The notes below the pieces were generated by a model. The model did not search any database. It saw only the letters and a program-made list of their open reading frames with translations, and had not been told where the DNA came from. A program made the translations under genes and the position numbers. Below, one piece after another: positions 9,729-17,893 of a stretch of 64,000 nucleotides of DNA (position 1 is the stretch's first letter; each line of letters opens with the position of its first letter). The stretch is from the NCBI GenBank assembly GCA_949373145.1, contig CASICI010000033.1, forward strand, positions 1 to 64,000, written 5' to 3'. Source of the DNA: an uncultured Phycisphaerales bacterium (lineage in GTDB: Bacteria; Planctomycetota; Phycisphaerae; Phycisphaerales; SM1A02).

Positions 9729-10230
9729 TTGCCGAAAGAACCGCCGAATTTCAACTGCCGTGACGTCGGTCAGGTCCTGCGTCTCAGGTTTCGCGACTGG
9801 ATGTGGCCCTCGCCCTCGCGTTCGTGGTGGCCATTCCGTTTCTCGGGTATTCGAACGGAACCTATCGAATCGGTTCACTGACCTATTACGTCAATGTCTA
9901 CGGGTCGCGTCTTTTCTTCCCGGCGATGGCCTTCGTGGGACTTCGCTGGTGTCTTCTTGGACGCCTGCGTCGTTCGCATGACACACACTGCGTTCAATGC
10001 AACTATCCCTTGACTGGTCGGCTTCCGCCGTTGACGTGGAGCGTTGTCCGGAATGCGGTCTGAGTTCCTCCAAGCACACGGAGCGTCAGGTCTCTCTGAA
10101 GCATCTCCTTGTCGGCGTCTCGTTCAAGCGTCTGTTGATCGATCTTCCCGGTCTGCTTCTTCTGCTCATCCCGGTCTCTCTGATCGTGCTGCTGCTGCTG
10201 GGGACGATGGGACTGATCGATCTCGATTGA
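9729..10230 (+). pseudogene. Membrane zinc-ribbon protein, two frameshifts
   Basis: A TTG start at 9729, six bases after GGGAG, opens MPKEPPNFNCRDVGQ. The reading then passes into a second frame near 9795-9803 (LALAFVVAIPFLGYSNG, then a hydrophobic segment and RWCLLGRLR). Near 10015-10030 it passes into a third frame. The CVQC of frame two and CPEC of frame three would form one zinc ribbon of the planctomycete type CxxCxYxLTG...CPECG. A second transmembrane segment (LLLLLIPVSLIVLLLLG) follows before the stop at 10230. Both shifts correspond to one missing base each. Either the gene is decayed or the sequence carries indels. Confidence 0.65.
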
Positions 10231-10320
10231 CGCTGAATCGCCTGCTTCACAGAGTCTCCGGGTCACGAGCCGTGCAAGCAGATGGCCGGCGACGTGTGTG
10301 TTCTTCGTTCCTTCCGGCCT

Positions 10321-11964
10321 TCATTCTTCGCCGGAGAGCTCCTCTTGAATCTCTTCGAGTGCCTTCTCGACTTCGTATCGTTCGACGAGAGTCTGAAGCA
10401 TGAGAGTGCTCGTCGAGCGAAAGACCTCGAACGACCTCGCTGCATCGGAGTCGGCGGGGGGCATCGGTGCGGACGTTGATCTGACTCGTCTGAAGACGTC
10501 ATTCAGCAGATCGCGCCCTTCCTCCGGATTCGCTTCGAGCAACCTGGTCCAGTTGTCTTCGATGAGAGGGTTGAACGAGCTGAAGTCAGGCGCTGGGCTC
10601 CGTTGTTCTCCGTTGTGGCAGGATGAGCAGAGCGTATCGTGCGAAATGTGATGGTCCTGTCCGGGAAAGCTCGCGGACGCTCTCGGTTCGTATTCTGGAT
10701 CGGACTCGCGAAACGTCCTTCGAAGGACCTCGTCAGTCAGGTAATCGTCCCATGGCACATGGTTGAACAGGAACGCTCCGGAATGTGTCGGGCGATGCTG
10801 ATCCGGCAGGACGTGTTCACCCTTCGCCCTCGCTGCCGAGTCGTAGTCTCGAATGGCCCGCACATGATCCTGGGTCGGGATCACATCGGTCAATGAGCCG
10901 GCGGTGTTGATCTTTCCCGAGGGCATGTTGAAGTTCACGAGGTACGGACTCTTCAGTGTCGCCAAGGACTCGTAGTGGAATGGGTGATCGTCAATCCGAT
11001 CGGTTTCTCCATCGTTCGCGATCCTGGCGGCATCGCTCTGATTGGGGAGAGTCTGCAACCAGTCCGCCGAGACCACCAGGGAGTGAGCGTCGAAGATGGC
11101 CTGATTGAAGTCGAACGCCTGCATGGCATCCGCATCCACGAAGGGGAAGCCTTTGAAGGTCGCGGTGGACACGGACTCGTCGGACGCAAGCTGGTTGTCG
11201 ATGAAGTTCTCCAGGGCAGGAGGCGTCTGCCGCCGAGCCTGCTCGTCGCGCTCGATCATGGCCAGAAACTTTTGATTGAGCTGCTTGAAGCCCGGCCGGT
11301 CCTGCTCCGCTTGATGTTCGATGAAGGCTGCCAGAACGGACCGATTCAGCGCCGTGTTGTCCCAGGATGCCTCGGGGAAGATCGGGGATCGGGTCCGATG
11401 ACAGGCGAAGCAGGAGGCTTCGTTGGCGAACGACACCCTTCGCATGCCCTCCCGGGTCTCGATCGTTCCGAAGTCGAAAGCGAGCCGTTCGGCGTTCCAG
11501 GAGATGAACTCGACATCCGCCTGTTCTCCCGGGACACCCACGAAGAGGCGTCCGCGCTCCGGACTGCCTTCCGGTGCGGTCAGGACGATCCGGGGGCTCT
11601 CCAAAGACGTGAACTGGGGCGCCATCGAGAAGGGGATGAGCAACCCACTGGTGCTGTCAGTCCCTCCATCCAGAAGTTCGATCCACTCCGGAATCGTGCT
11701 GGGAATCAGACGGTTCCATTGAAGAAGCTCCGCATCCGCCGACTCGCTGAGGAGAAGTCGCCCCAAGGTCGAGCTCTGAATGCGCCTTTCCATTGATGGA
11801 TTCGATGCCCCATCGACAGGTGGAGAAGCTTCTTGACTCGCTGGCGCCCCGGGTGGGGGAGGCCCGGGCGGCAGGTTGGCAGCTTCCCTTGAAATTGAGC
11901 TTGCTGCGACCAGCGAGGCCATGAACAACGATGCGAGAGCCATGGAGCGGGGAATCATCATCAC
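10321..11964 (-). CDS. Secreted protein with two c-type heme motifs
   Basis: A 547-residue protein with an N-terminal signal segment (about residues 7-25) and a proline-rich linker (PPGPPPPGAP, 32-41). Two heme attachment sites are visible: CFACH at 185-189 and CSSCH at 446-450. It is therefore probably a periplasmic or secreted diheme cytochrome c. No peroxidase (MauG/CcpA) or DUF1549/1553 signature is obvious, and I do not recognise the family. It lies directly downstream of the CGGC lipoprotein, overlapping it by four bases (11961-11964), so the two very likely work together in an extracytoplasmic redox process. Confidence 0.7.
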   Translation of the reverse strand: MMMIPRSMALASLFMASLVAASSISREAANLPPGPPPPGAPASQEASPPVDGASNPSMERRIQSSTLGRLLLSESADAELLQWNRLIPSTIPEWIELLDGGTDSTSGLLIPFSMAPQFTSLESPRIVLTAPEGSPERGRLFVGVPGEQADVEFISWNAERLAFDFGTIETREGMRRVSFANEASCFACHRTRSPIFPEASWDNTALNRSVLAAFIEHQAEQDRPGFKQLNQKFLAMIERDEQARRQTPPALENFIDNQLASDESVSTATFKGFPFVDADAMQAFDFNQAIFDAHSLVVSADWLQTLPNQSDAARIANDGETDRIDDHPFHYESLATLKSPYLVNFNMPSGKINTAGSLTDVIPTQDHVRAIRDYDSAARAKGEHVLPDQHRPTHSGAFLFNHVPWDDYLTDEVLRRTFRESDPEYEPRASASFPGQDHHISHDTLCSSCHNGEQRSPAPDFSSFNPLIEDNWTRLLEANPEEGRDLLNDVFRRVRSTSAPMPPADSDAARSFEVFRSTSTLMLQTLVERYEVEKALEEIQEELSGEE

Positions 11965-12701
11965 CCTTGTTCGGCCTCGTTCTGCTCCGATCGGATGTTC
12001 GAATACAGAGCGTTGGTCGCTCCGAGGACGCCCGAGGCCTGATTCTGTTCCATCCGGTCGATGACTCGGCCTCGGAATTTCGAATCCACGAGGACGGTCA
12101 CCGGTTGTCCGGGGCCCTCCTGCAGCGCTTCTTGCCTCTCTTCCTTGGCGAGCCGATGGAATGACCTCTGGAAATGACCGTCGATATCGGCGACGACTTT
12201 CATGTCATCAGGGACCCTCGCTCGCACGCTGTCCATGAAACTCTCCGTGGGCGTGCTCTGGTCCTTCGGCGAGATGACCATGATGTACGCCACGTTGGGG
12301 TTCAAGGTCTCACTCCCCCGGATGTTCTCGAAGATCTTCTTGCCCTTGCCCAGGCACCCCCCGCACACGTGGCCGGTCAGGGAGACATCGATCACCTGCA
12401 GAACGGCGAGTGTTTTTTCCGTGCTCTCGAGGAGCAAACCGAGCTCAACGACCGGGTAGGAGAAGCTGCCCTCTTCCGCGCCGGGAACGCGTTCACGAAG
12501 GGTGACCTTCCTCGTCGGAGCGCCTTGCTCGAGGCTTGTGGCAAAAGCCTCCCGGACGTCGAGAGTGGCGAAGTTCGGGAGCGTCGGACCAGCCGTCTTC
12601 CACGCATCGGAGTCGTCCTCAGCTCGCTCCGGACCGGAACCGCATGAGCACAACGCAAGGGTGATGGAAAGCATGCCAAGCATCAGGGGTCGATCGATCA
12701 C
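11961..12701 (-). CDS. Lipoprotein with CGGC motif
   Basis: A 246-residue protein starting at GTG. The signal peptide ends in LALCSCGSG, giving a lipidation cysteine at residue 18 or 20. The middle carries VLQVIDVSLTGHVCGGC (C113 and C116), then YIMVISPKDQ and DGHFQRSFH. This arrangement is reminiscent of a thioredoxin-like fold with a CxxC redox or metal site, with VTVLVDSKFRGRVID as a possible late strand. I do not recognise a named family. The following cytochrome gene overlaps its end, so the pair forms an operon. A 9-bp hairpin lies just upstream at 12733-12756. Confidence 0.6.
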   Translation of the reverse strand: MIDRPLMLGMLSITLALCSCGSGPERAEDDSDAWKTAGPTLPNFATLDVREAFATSLEQGAPTRKVTLRERVPGAEEGSFSYPVVELGLLLESTEKTLAVLQVIDVSLTGHVCGGCLGKGKKIFENIRGSETLNPNVAYIMVISPKDQSTPTESFMDSVRARVPDDMKVVADIDGHFQRSFHRLAKEERQEALQEGPGQPVTVLVDSKFRGRVIDRMEQNQASGVLGATNALYSNIRSEQNEAEQG

Positions 12702-12732
12702 TGGAAAAAACTCCCTTTGGGGTCACTATTGC

Positions 12733-12756
12733 CCTCGACGCGATGTGGCGTCGAGG
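12733..12756. repeat. 9-bp inverted repeat upstream of the lipoprotein gene
   Basis: CCTCGACGC and GCGTCGAGG flank a six-base loop. It lies 32 bases before the lipoprotein start and inside its likely 5' leader. No U tract follows on either strand, so it is more likely a leader hairpin than a terminator. Confidence 0.4.
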
Positions 12757-13023
12757 TGACGGTTCTTCTCATGTCTGGGTGGTTCGAACCAGCTCAAGAG
12801 TGGCATTTTGCAAATGACATTCTGTTGTCATCAGTCTATCGGGCGGCCTGCACGCGTCAATCATCCAGATCGGTTCTTTCTCGCAGCTCAGCAGAGGCGC
12901 CAGAGACCCTGCGTGTCGACTCGTCTCACCGACGGTCGCTCCGATCGATCAGCTTGCGGGGCCGCCATCTTTCGATCTCGGCGAATCAACCACGATGGAG
13001 TCGCAAGCGGCCGACCGCCTACG
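12757..13023. other. Intergenic region without a convincing gene
   Basis: Between the lipoprotein leader and the fMet tRNA terminator there is no ORF with protein-like composition. The only longer plus-strand frame runs straight through the tRNA. A palindrome ATGACA-6-TGTCAT sits at 12814-12831. Confidence 0.4.
12814..12831. promoter_or_regulatory. Palindrome, possible operator
   Basis: ATGACATTCTGTTGTCAT has two perfect 6-base arms around a 6-base centre, about 115 bases upstream of the lipoprotein/cytochrome operon. The shape fits a dimeric repressor site, but no matching regulator is recognised. Confidence 0.25.
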
Positions 13024-13053
13024 AAAAACCCCAGGGTCGTGATGACCCTGGGG
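13024..13053 (-). terminator. Intrinsic terminator of tRNA-fMet
   Basis: A perfect 10-bp stem (CCCCAGGGTC / GACCCTGGGG, loop GTGAT) at 13029-13053 is followed on the minus strand by five T residues (13024-13028). It lies 11 bases after the tRNA 3' end. Confidence 0.85.
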
Positions 13054-13063
13054 TTCGGTGGAA

Positions 13064-13137
<74 letters not shown>

Positions 13138-13155
13138 ATCAGGTGTAGGAGGAGA

Positions 13156-13183
13156 AGTATAGGGGGACGGAAACGGGTGTCAA
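13156..13183 (-). promoter_or_regulatory. Sigma-70 promoter of tRNA-fMet
   Basis: On the minus strand a perfect TTGACA (13178-13183) is followed after 16 bases by TATACT (13156-13161). Transcription would start about a dozen bases before the tRNA 5' end at 13137. Confidence 0.8.
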
Positions 13184-13194
13184 CATTCAGGGGA

Positions 13195-13434
13195 TTCAGA
13201 GCCCTCTGAAGCACTCATATCGTGTTTTTTTCCAAAACCGATTTGCTTCACGCGATTCCAAAAGTACCTTTCAATGTCTACTCACGTAAGCCTCCTAGCG
13301 ACTTTCGGTCTTCAGGCGTGCGTACCGATCTTTGGAACGGATCGGCTACCCGCCTTGACCGTCACGACAGAGGGTCCTTCCCTTTCAAGACCCCAAGACC
13401 CCGTTTTCTTGAAAAACGGGGTCTTGCTTTTTTT
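13195..13434 (+). ncRNA. Candidate structured small RNA with terminator
   Basis: No plausible ORF is present, yet base pairing is extensive. CCCTCTG (13202-13208) pairs with CAGAGGG (13368-13374). TCGTG (13220-13224) pairs with CACGA (13363-13367), stacked on that helix. ACGTAAGCCT (13284-13293) pairs with AGGCGTGCGT (13314-13323) except at one position. CCGATC/GATCGG form a hairpin at 13325-13345. An intrinsic terminator follows on the plus strand. The size (about 180 bases before the terminator) and the long closing stem recall 6S RNA, but I cannot confirm a family. The 5' end is approximate and no strong promoter is visible. Confidence 0.45.
13395..13434 (+). terminator. Intrinsic terminator on the plus strand
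   Basis: A 13-bp stem (AAGACCCCGTTTT pairing with 13413-13425, loop CTTGA) is followed by GC and seven T residues at 13428-13434. No plus-strand protein gene precedes it, which supports a noncoding transcript at 13195-13394. It also separates that transcript from the convergent channel gene. Confidence 0.8.
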
Positions 13435-13455
13435 ATCTGAATGTCGGGTCCGAGC

Positions 13456-14268
13456 TCACGATTCTTCGAATTCTTCGCCTTCATCTTCGACATCCGAAAG
13501 TTCCTTCAATGTCTCGCCAAGCAGATGTTTGTTCATGTTTTCGGCATGGGATTCGACCAATTCCCTGAGTTCATCGAGCTGAGCGGAGACATCTCTGGCA
13601 GTGATCTGTTTTTCTCCACCTCGTGCGAGTCGGCGAAGAGGCTCAAGAAGAAAACCGGCAAGACTGGCGAAGACTCCGATGCCCGCGAACATGAGGAATG
13701 CGGCGCAGATCTTGGCCCCAAGGCTGACGGGAAGAAGATCACCGTAGCCCACGGTCGAGACCGTCACGAGGCCGAACCAGAGCGCGTCACTTCCAGTGAC
13801 GATCTTGCCCGCTCCATCATTGGTCTCGAACCAGAGCACCCCCACACATGCCGCGGTGTAGACCAGGAGCAGAAGCAGAAGCATGAGATAGAGAAGCGAG
13901 GCACTGGGATCGCGTCGAATGGCATCTCGCAGTTCCGACGTCGAGTGGCTGATTCTGGTGAGCCGGATCACTCTGAGCAGTCTCAGAAAACGAAAAAGCG
14001 GGAGGAATGGAATGGCTGACGCCAGGTCCAGGATCCCCCAGGTGAAGAGGTATTGAATCCGGTGGTTTTCACGCACGATGTGATGGAGGAAGCCCAGAAC
14101 GAAGATCACGCAGGCGACGAGGTCGAAATAACTGAACAACAGAGACATCTGGGACCCGACGGGAAGGCAGAGTTGCATCACCACCATCGAGATTCCGTAG
14201 ATCGAGATGCCGGACATGAAAATCTCGAAAGAGACGACCTTCGCCTTTTTTCTTTTTTCATTTAGCAT
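13456..14268 (-). CDS. Voltage-gated-type potassium channel
   Basis: A 270-residue six-helix ion channel. Hydrophobic segments near residues 13-34, 42-61 and 74-91 are S1-S3. The positively charged S4-like stretch FRFLRLLRVIRLTR is at 92-105. S5 lies at about 124-146, and the pore has the selectivity filter TVGYGD at 172-177, followed by S6. The last 60 residues are charged and coiled-coil-like (ARDVSAQLDELRELVE), probably for tetramerisation. There is no RCK/TrkA-N domain. It is divergent from ettA and convergent with the candidate RNA. Its physiological role, perhaps membrane-potential control, is inferred from family only. Confidence 0.9.
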   Translation of the reverse strand: MLNEKRKKAKVVSFEIFMSGISIYGISMVVMQLCLPVGSQMSLLFSYFDLVACVIFVLGFLHHIVRENHRIQYLFTWGILDLASAIPFLPLFRFLRLLRVIRLTRISHSTSELRDAIRRDPSASLLYLMLLLLLLVYTAACVGVLWFETNDGAGKIVTGSDALWFGLVTVSTVGYGDLLPVSLGAKICAAFLMFAGIGVFASLAGFLLEPLRRLARGGEKQITARDVSAQLDELRELVESHAENMNKHLLGETLKELSDVEDEGEEFEES

Positions 14269-14356
14269 GAAAAGAGTCCTGTTCGTTTCTTGTCTTACAC
14301 GCCAAAGCTGTGTTCTGGGCTGTAGAGTGCTGTGGTAACCCCATGGAGCCTAACCG

Positions 14357-16042
14357 ATGAGCACCGATACTGAGAAGATCATCTTTTCGATGATGGGCGT
14401 CTCCAAGACCATCAACAAGCGAACGATCATCAAGGACATTTCGCTTTCCTTTTATTACGGAGCGAAAATCGGCGTGCTCGGGCTCAATGGCGCCGGCAAA
14501 AGCACCGTTCTCAAGATCATCGCGGGGTTGGACAAGGAGTTCGAGGGCAAGGTCCAGATGGCCAAGGGGTATTCCGTCGGATACCTGGAACAGGAGCCTC
14601 TTCGCAACGAAACCAGGACCGTTCGTGAAGTGATCGAAGAGGGTGCCGAAGCGACGTTGTCCTTGTTGAAGGAATTCGAGGAGATCTCCGAGAAATTCGC
14701 CGAGGAGATGACTCCCGAGGAGATGGAAGCGCTGCTTGAAAAGCAGGGTGAGATTCAGGAGAAGATCGAGCGCTGTGGAGGGTGGGAGATCGAATCCAAG
14801 CTTCGCCAGGCCATGGACGCCCTGCGGTGTCCTCCCGAGGATCAGGCCTGCGACACCCTCTCCGGAGGTGAGAAGCGGCGTGTCGCACTCTGCCGTCTGC
14901 TTCTGAGCGAGCCGGAGATCCTTCTACTCGATGAACCGACGAACCATCTCGACGCTGAAAGCGTGCAGTGGCTCGAGCAGCATCTCGCCCGTTTTCCCGG
15001 CACGATCATCGCCGTCACCCATGATCGCTACTTCCTCGACAATGTCGCGGGTTGGATTCTCGAACTCGACCGTGGTGAGGGAATTCCCTGGAAGGGCAAC
15101 TACTCATCCTGGCTCGAACAGAAGGATGCCCGACTGGCAAGTGAGAAGAAGCAGGCGCACAAGAGAAGACAGGCGCTCCAGCGCGAGCTCGACTGGGTCC
15201 GCCAGAACCCTCAGGGCCGACAAGCGAAGAGCAAGGCTCGCCTGAACGCCTACGACGAGATGGTCTCCCAGGAGCAGTCAAAGCGTGCCGAGGAGATCGA
15301 GATCTACATTCCACCCGGACCTCGTCTTGGTGCTCAGGTGATCGAGGCAAACGAGATCAGCAAGGCCTTCGGCGAGAAGCTCCTCTACGAAGACCTCTCC
15401 TTCAGGATTCCTCCGAATGCCATCGTGGGTGTCGTCGGTGCCAATGGTGCCGGCAAGACCACGCTGTTCCGGATGATTCTTGGAACCGAGACTCCTGATT
15501 CAGGTGGTTTCGAGGTCGGCTCATCGGTCAAGCTTGGATACGTCGAGCAGGGGCGCGATTCGATTCCTGAAGGTCTCTCGATCTGGGAAGCGATCTCGGA
15601 TGGTGACGAGGAGATCAAGCTTGGAAGCCTGGTCATGAACTCTCGCGCCTATGTCTCTCGTTTCGGGTTCACCGGCACCGACCAGCAGAAGATCTGCGAC
15701 GATCTTTCAGGTGGAGAACGAAATCGTGTGCACCTTGCCCGCATGCTTCGTACCGAAGCCAATGTACTGCTCCTCGATGAACCGACCAATGATCTTGATG
15801 TCAACATCATGCGTGCGCTCGAAGAAGCCATTCAGAATTTCGCCGGCTGTGCGGTCGTGATCAGTCATGATCGATGGTTCCTCGACCGAATCGCCACCCA
15901 CATCCTCGCCTTCGAGGGTGATTCCAACGTGATCTGGTTCAACGGGAACTGGAGTGCCTACGAAGAAGATCGACGGTCACGCCTCGGCAACGCGGCGGAC
16001 CAACCCCGGCCCATTAAATATCGAAAGCTCACCCGAGGCTGA
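14357..16042 (+). CDS. ettA: EttA-type ABC-F ATPase
   Basis: A 561-residue protein with two ABC domains and no membrane segments. It binds the ribosomal E site and gates entry into elongation according to ATP/ADP state. The first Walker A is GLNGAGKS (42-49), with a first signature TLSGGEKRR and Walker B ILLLDEPTNHLD. The EttA linker (SSWLEQKDARLASEKKQ and a basic helix ELDWVRQNPQGRQAKSKARL) is present. The second half has GANGAGKTT, DLSGGERNR and LLLDEPTNDLD. The length matches E. coli EttA (555). It is followed after 20 bases by glutamate decarboxylase, possibly in one transcript. Confidence 0.95.
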   Translation: MSTDTEKIIFSMMGVSKTINKRTIIKDISLSFYYGAKIGVLGLNGAGKSTVLKIIAGLDKEFEGKVQMAKGYSVGYLEQEPLRNETRTVREVIEEGAEATLSLLKEFEEISEKFAEEMTPEEMEALLEKQGEIQEKIERCGGWEIESKLRQAMDALRCPPEDQACDTLSGGEKRRVALCRLLLSEPEILLLDEPTNHLDAESVQWLEQHLARFPGTIIAVTHDRYFLDNVAGWILELDRGEGIPWKGNYSSWLEQKDARLASEKKQAHKRRQALQRELDWVRQNPQGRQAKSKARLNAYDEMVSQEQSKRAEEIEIYIPPGPRLGAQVIEANEISKAFGEKLLYEDLSFRIPPNAIVGVVGANGAGKTTLFRMILGTETPDSGGFEVGSSVKLGYVEQGRDSIPEGLSIWEAISDGDEEIKLGSLVMNSRAYVSRFGFTGTDQQKICDDLSGGERNRVHLARMLRTEANVLLLDEPTNDLDVNIMRALEEAIQNFAGCAVVISHDRWFLDRIATHILAFEGDSNVIWFNGNWSAYEEDRRSRLGNAADQPRPIKYRKLTRG

Positions 16043-16062
16043 ATCGTCTCAAGGAGATTCCC

Positions 16063-17457
16063 GTGTCCGATCAGAAGAACATTCCACCATCACAGGTTTC
16101 CAAGCTCATTCCGACCTACGCAGCTCGTGGTGAGAGCCTCGACATCCCGAAGAATCAGCTCCCGGAAAAGAGCATGCTTCCATCCACCGCGTATCAGGTC
16201 ATTCATGACGAACTTCGTCTCGATGGATATTCGATGCTCAACCTCGCGACCTTCGTCACCACCTGGATGGAGGATGAGGCGCAGAAGCTGATCAACGAGA
16301 CCCTCGACAAGAACATGGTCGATCGCGACGAATATCCGCAGACCGCGGAGATCGAACAACGCTGCATCCGCATGACCGCGGAACTCTGGAACGCCCCCGA
16401 TCATGAGAATGCGGTGGGAACATCAACCATCGGTTCGAGTGAGGCCGCGATGCTCGGCGGCATGGCGATGAAGTGGCGATGGCGCGACCAGCGACGCGCT
16501 CAGAACAAGTCGACCGAAAAGCCGAATCTGGTGATGGGAGCGAACGTGCAGGTCTGTTGGCACAAGTTCTGTCGCTACTGGGACATCGAACCTCGTGAGG
16601 TTCCGTGCGAGGGTGATCGCTTCACACTCAACGCCGAAGAGACCCTGAAGTACGTCGATGAGAACACCATCGGTGTCGTGGCCATCATGGGCTCGACCTT
16701 CGATGGTCGTTACGAGCCGGTGGAGGAGATCTCGGACGCTCTCGATGGCTATCAGAAGGAGACGGGTCTCGACATTCCCATTCACGTCGACGGTGCCAGT
16801 GGAGGCTTCGTCGCGCCGTTCCTGCAGCCCGACATCAAATGGGACTTCAGATTGCCACGCGTGAAGTCCATCAATGCTTCGGGGCACAAGTACGGTCTGG
16901 TCTACCCTGGTGTCGGCTGGGTGATCTTCCGAGACAAGGAAGCACTGCCCGAGGATCTGATCTTCCATGTGACTTATCTCGGGGGAGACATGATGGACCT
17001 TTCCATCAATTTCTCCAGACCTGGAAACCGCGTCGTCGCTCAGTACTACAACTTCCTTCGTCTCGGTCGTGAGGGATACACTCGAGTCCATGAGGCGAGT
17101 CAACGGGTGGCCATGTCACTCAGCGCCGGAATCGGAGCGCTCGAACCCTTCGACCTCATCACCGATGGCAGCGACATCCCCGTCTTCTGCTGGAAGATGA
17201 ACGACGACTACGCCAAGACCGCGAGCTTCACCCTCTACGACATCGCGGAAAAGCTCCGTGAACGTGGTTGGCTGGTGCCTGCGTATCCGATGCCGCTGAA
17301 CCGTCACGACCTCGTCGTGCAGCGTGTGGTGGTCAAGGAGGACTTCAGCATGGACGTCGCCGAGATGCTGCTCAAGGACATCGAACGCGCAATCGAGTTC
17401 TTCGAAAGCCGGCCCCAGAATCCGCCCAAGACCGAGGGGTCTCACTTCAGTCATTAA
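16063..17457 (+). CDS. gad: Glutamate decarboxylase
   Basis: A 464-residue PLP enzyme converting glutamate to GABA and CO2. The GTG start is supported by AAGGAG nine bases upstream. PLP-binding features are VGTSTIGSSEAAMLGG, the HVDGASGGF aspartate and the lysine of SINASGHKYGLVYPG (about residue 276). The length and the C-terminal HFSH ending match the bacterial GadA/B family. No glutamate/GABA antiporter (GadC) is adjacent, so an acid-resistance system cannot be inferred from this window alone. It is placed directly after ettA. Confidence 0.93.
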   Translation: MSDQKNIPPSQVSKLIPTYAARGESLDIPKNQLPEKSMLPSTAYQVIHDELRLDGYSMLNLATFVTTWMEDEAQKLINETLDKNMVDRDEYPQTAEIEQRCIRMTAELWNAPDHENAVGTSTIGSSEAAMLGGMAMKWRWRDQRRAQNKSTEKPNLVMGANVQVCWHKFCRYWDIEPREVPCEGDRFTLNAEETLKYVDENTIGVVAIMGSTFDGRYEPVEEISDALDGYQKETGLDIPIHVDGASGGFVAPFLQPDIKWDFRLPRVKSINASGHKYGLVYPGVGWVIFRDKEALPEDLIFHVTYLGGDMMDLSINFSRPGNRVVAQYYNFLRLGREGYTRVHEASQRVAMSLSAGIGALEPFDLITDGSDIPVFCWKMNDDYAKTASFTLYDIAEKLRERGWLVPAYPMPLNRHDLVVQRVVVKEDFSMDVAEMLLKDIERAIEFFESRPQNPPKTEGSHFSH

Positions 17458-17492
17458 GGCGAAGACACGTCATTTGAATGTGGACCGGCGGC

Positions 17493-17834
17493 TCAACGAT
17501 AGCGATCAAGCGTCATTGATCCGTCGGTCTTCGTATCGGTGAAGACCAGCGCGTCCTCCGTGCCGGCGAGCCTGTAGCTGCGTTTGCCGAAGGGTTCGCC
17601 GTAGAGCATGATCATGTCACCTGAGATCGAATAGGTGCCTGAAACCGCTCGAACGGTCTCTCCATACTTGGCCTCGGCCGTGTAGGTCCCATCGGGTGCG
17701 AAGGTCACCGCTCCAAAGCTGAAAGGACGATCCATGGTCGAATCCCGACCCTGCCATGTTCCTGAAATGTTGGTGGCGCAACCGGAGAGCATGAGAATGG
17801 TGGTGGCGAGCAGAGCGGCTTTGAGTGCGTACAT
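17493..17834 (-). CDS. Small lipoprotein
   Basis: A 113-residue protein with a signal peptide ending in the lipobox MLSGC (Cys19). The mature part is a short beta-rich domain starting NISGTWQGRD, with several glycine turns (FAPDGTYTAEA, VSGTYSISGDMI, DGSMTLDR). This pattern fits small lipocalin-like or DUF-type lipoprotein domains, but no specific family is recognised. It converges with gad and is divergent from the peptidase gene, with 59 bases between starts. Confidence 0.65.
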   Translation of the reverse strand: MYALKAALLATTILMLSGCATNISGTWQGRDSTMDRPFSFGAVTFAPDGTYTAEAKYGETVRAVSGTYSISGDMIMLYGEPFGKRSYRLAGTEDALVFTDTKTDGSMTLDRYR

Positions 17835-17893
17835 GAGTCGAGTTCGTCCTTTCGACGGGCGTGATGGCCTCCTAGAGGATACCTTTTCTCATC

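Noticed and set aside
10975-11796. 273-codon plus-strand ORF over the heme protein gene
   Set aside because: The opposite strand carries two CxxCH motifs and a signal peptide; this frame has neither start signal nor motif.
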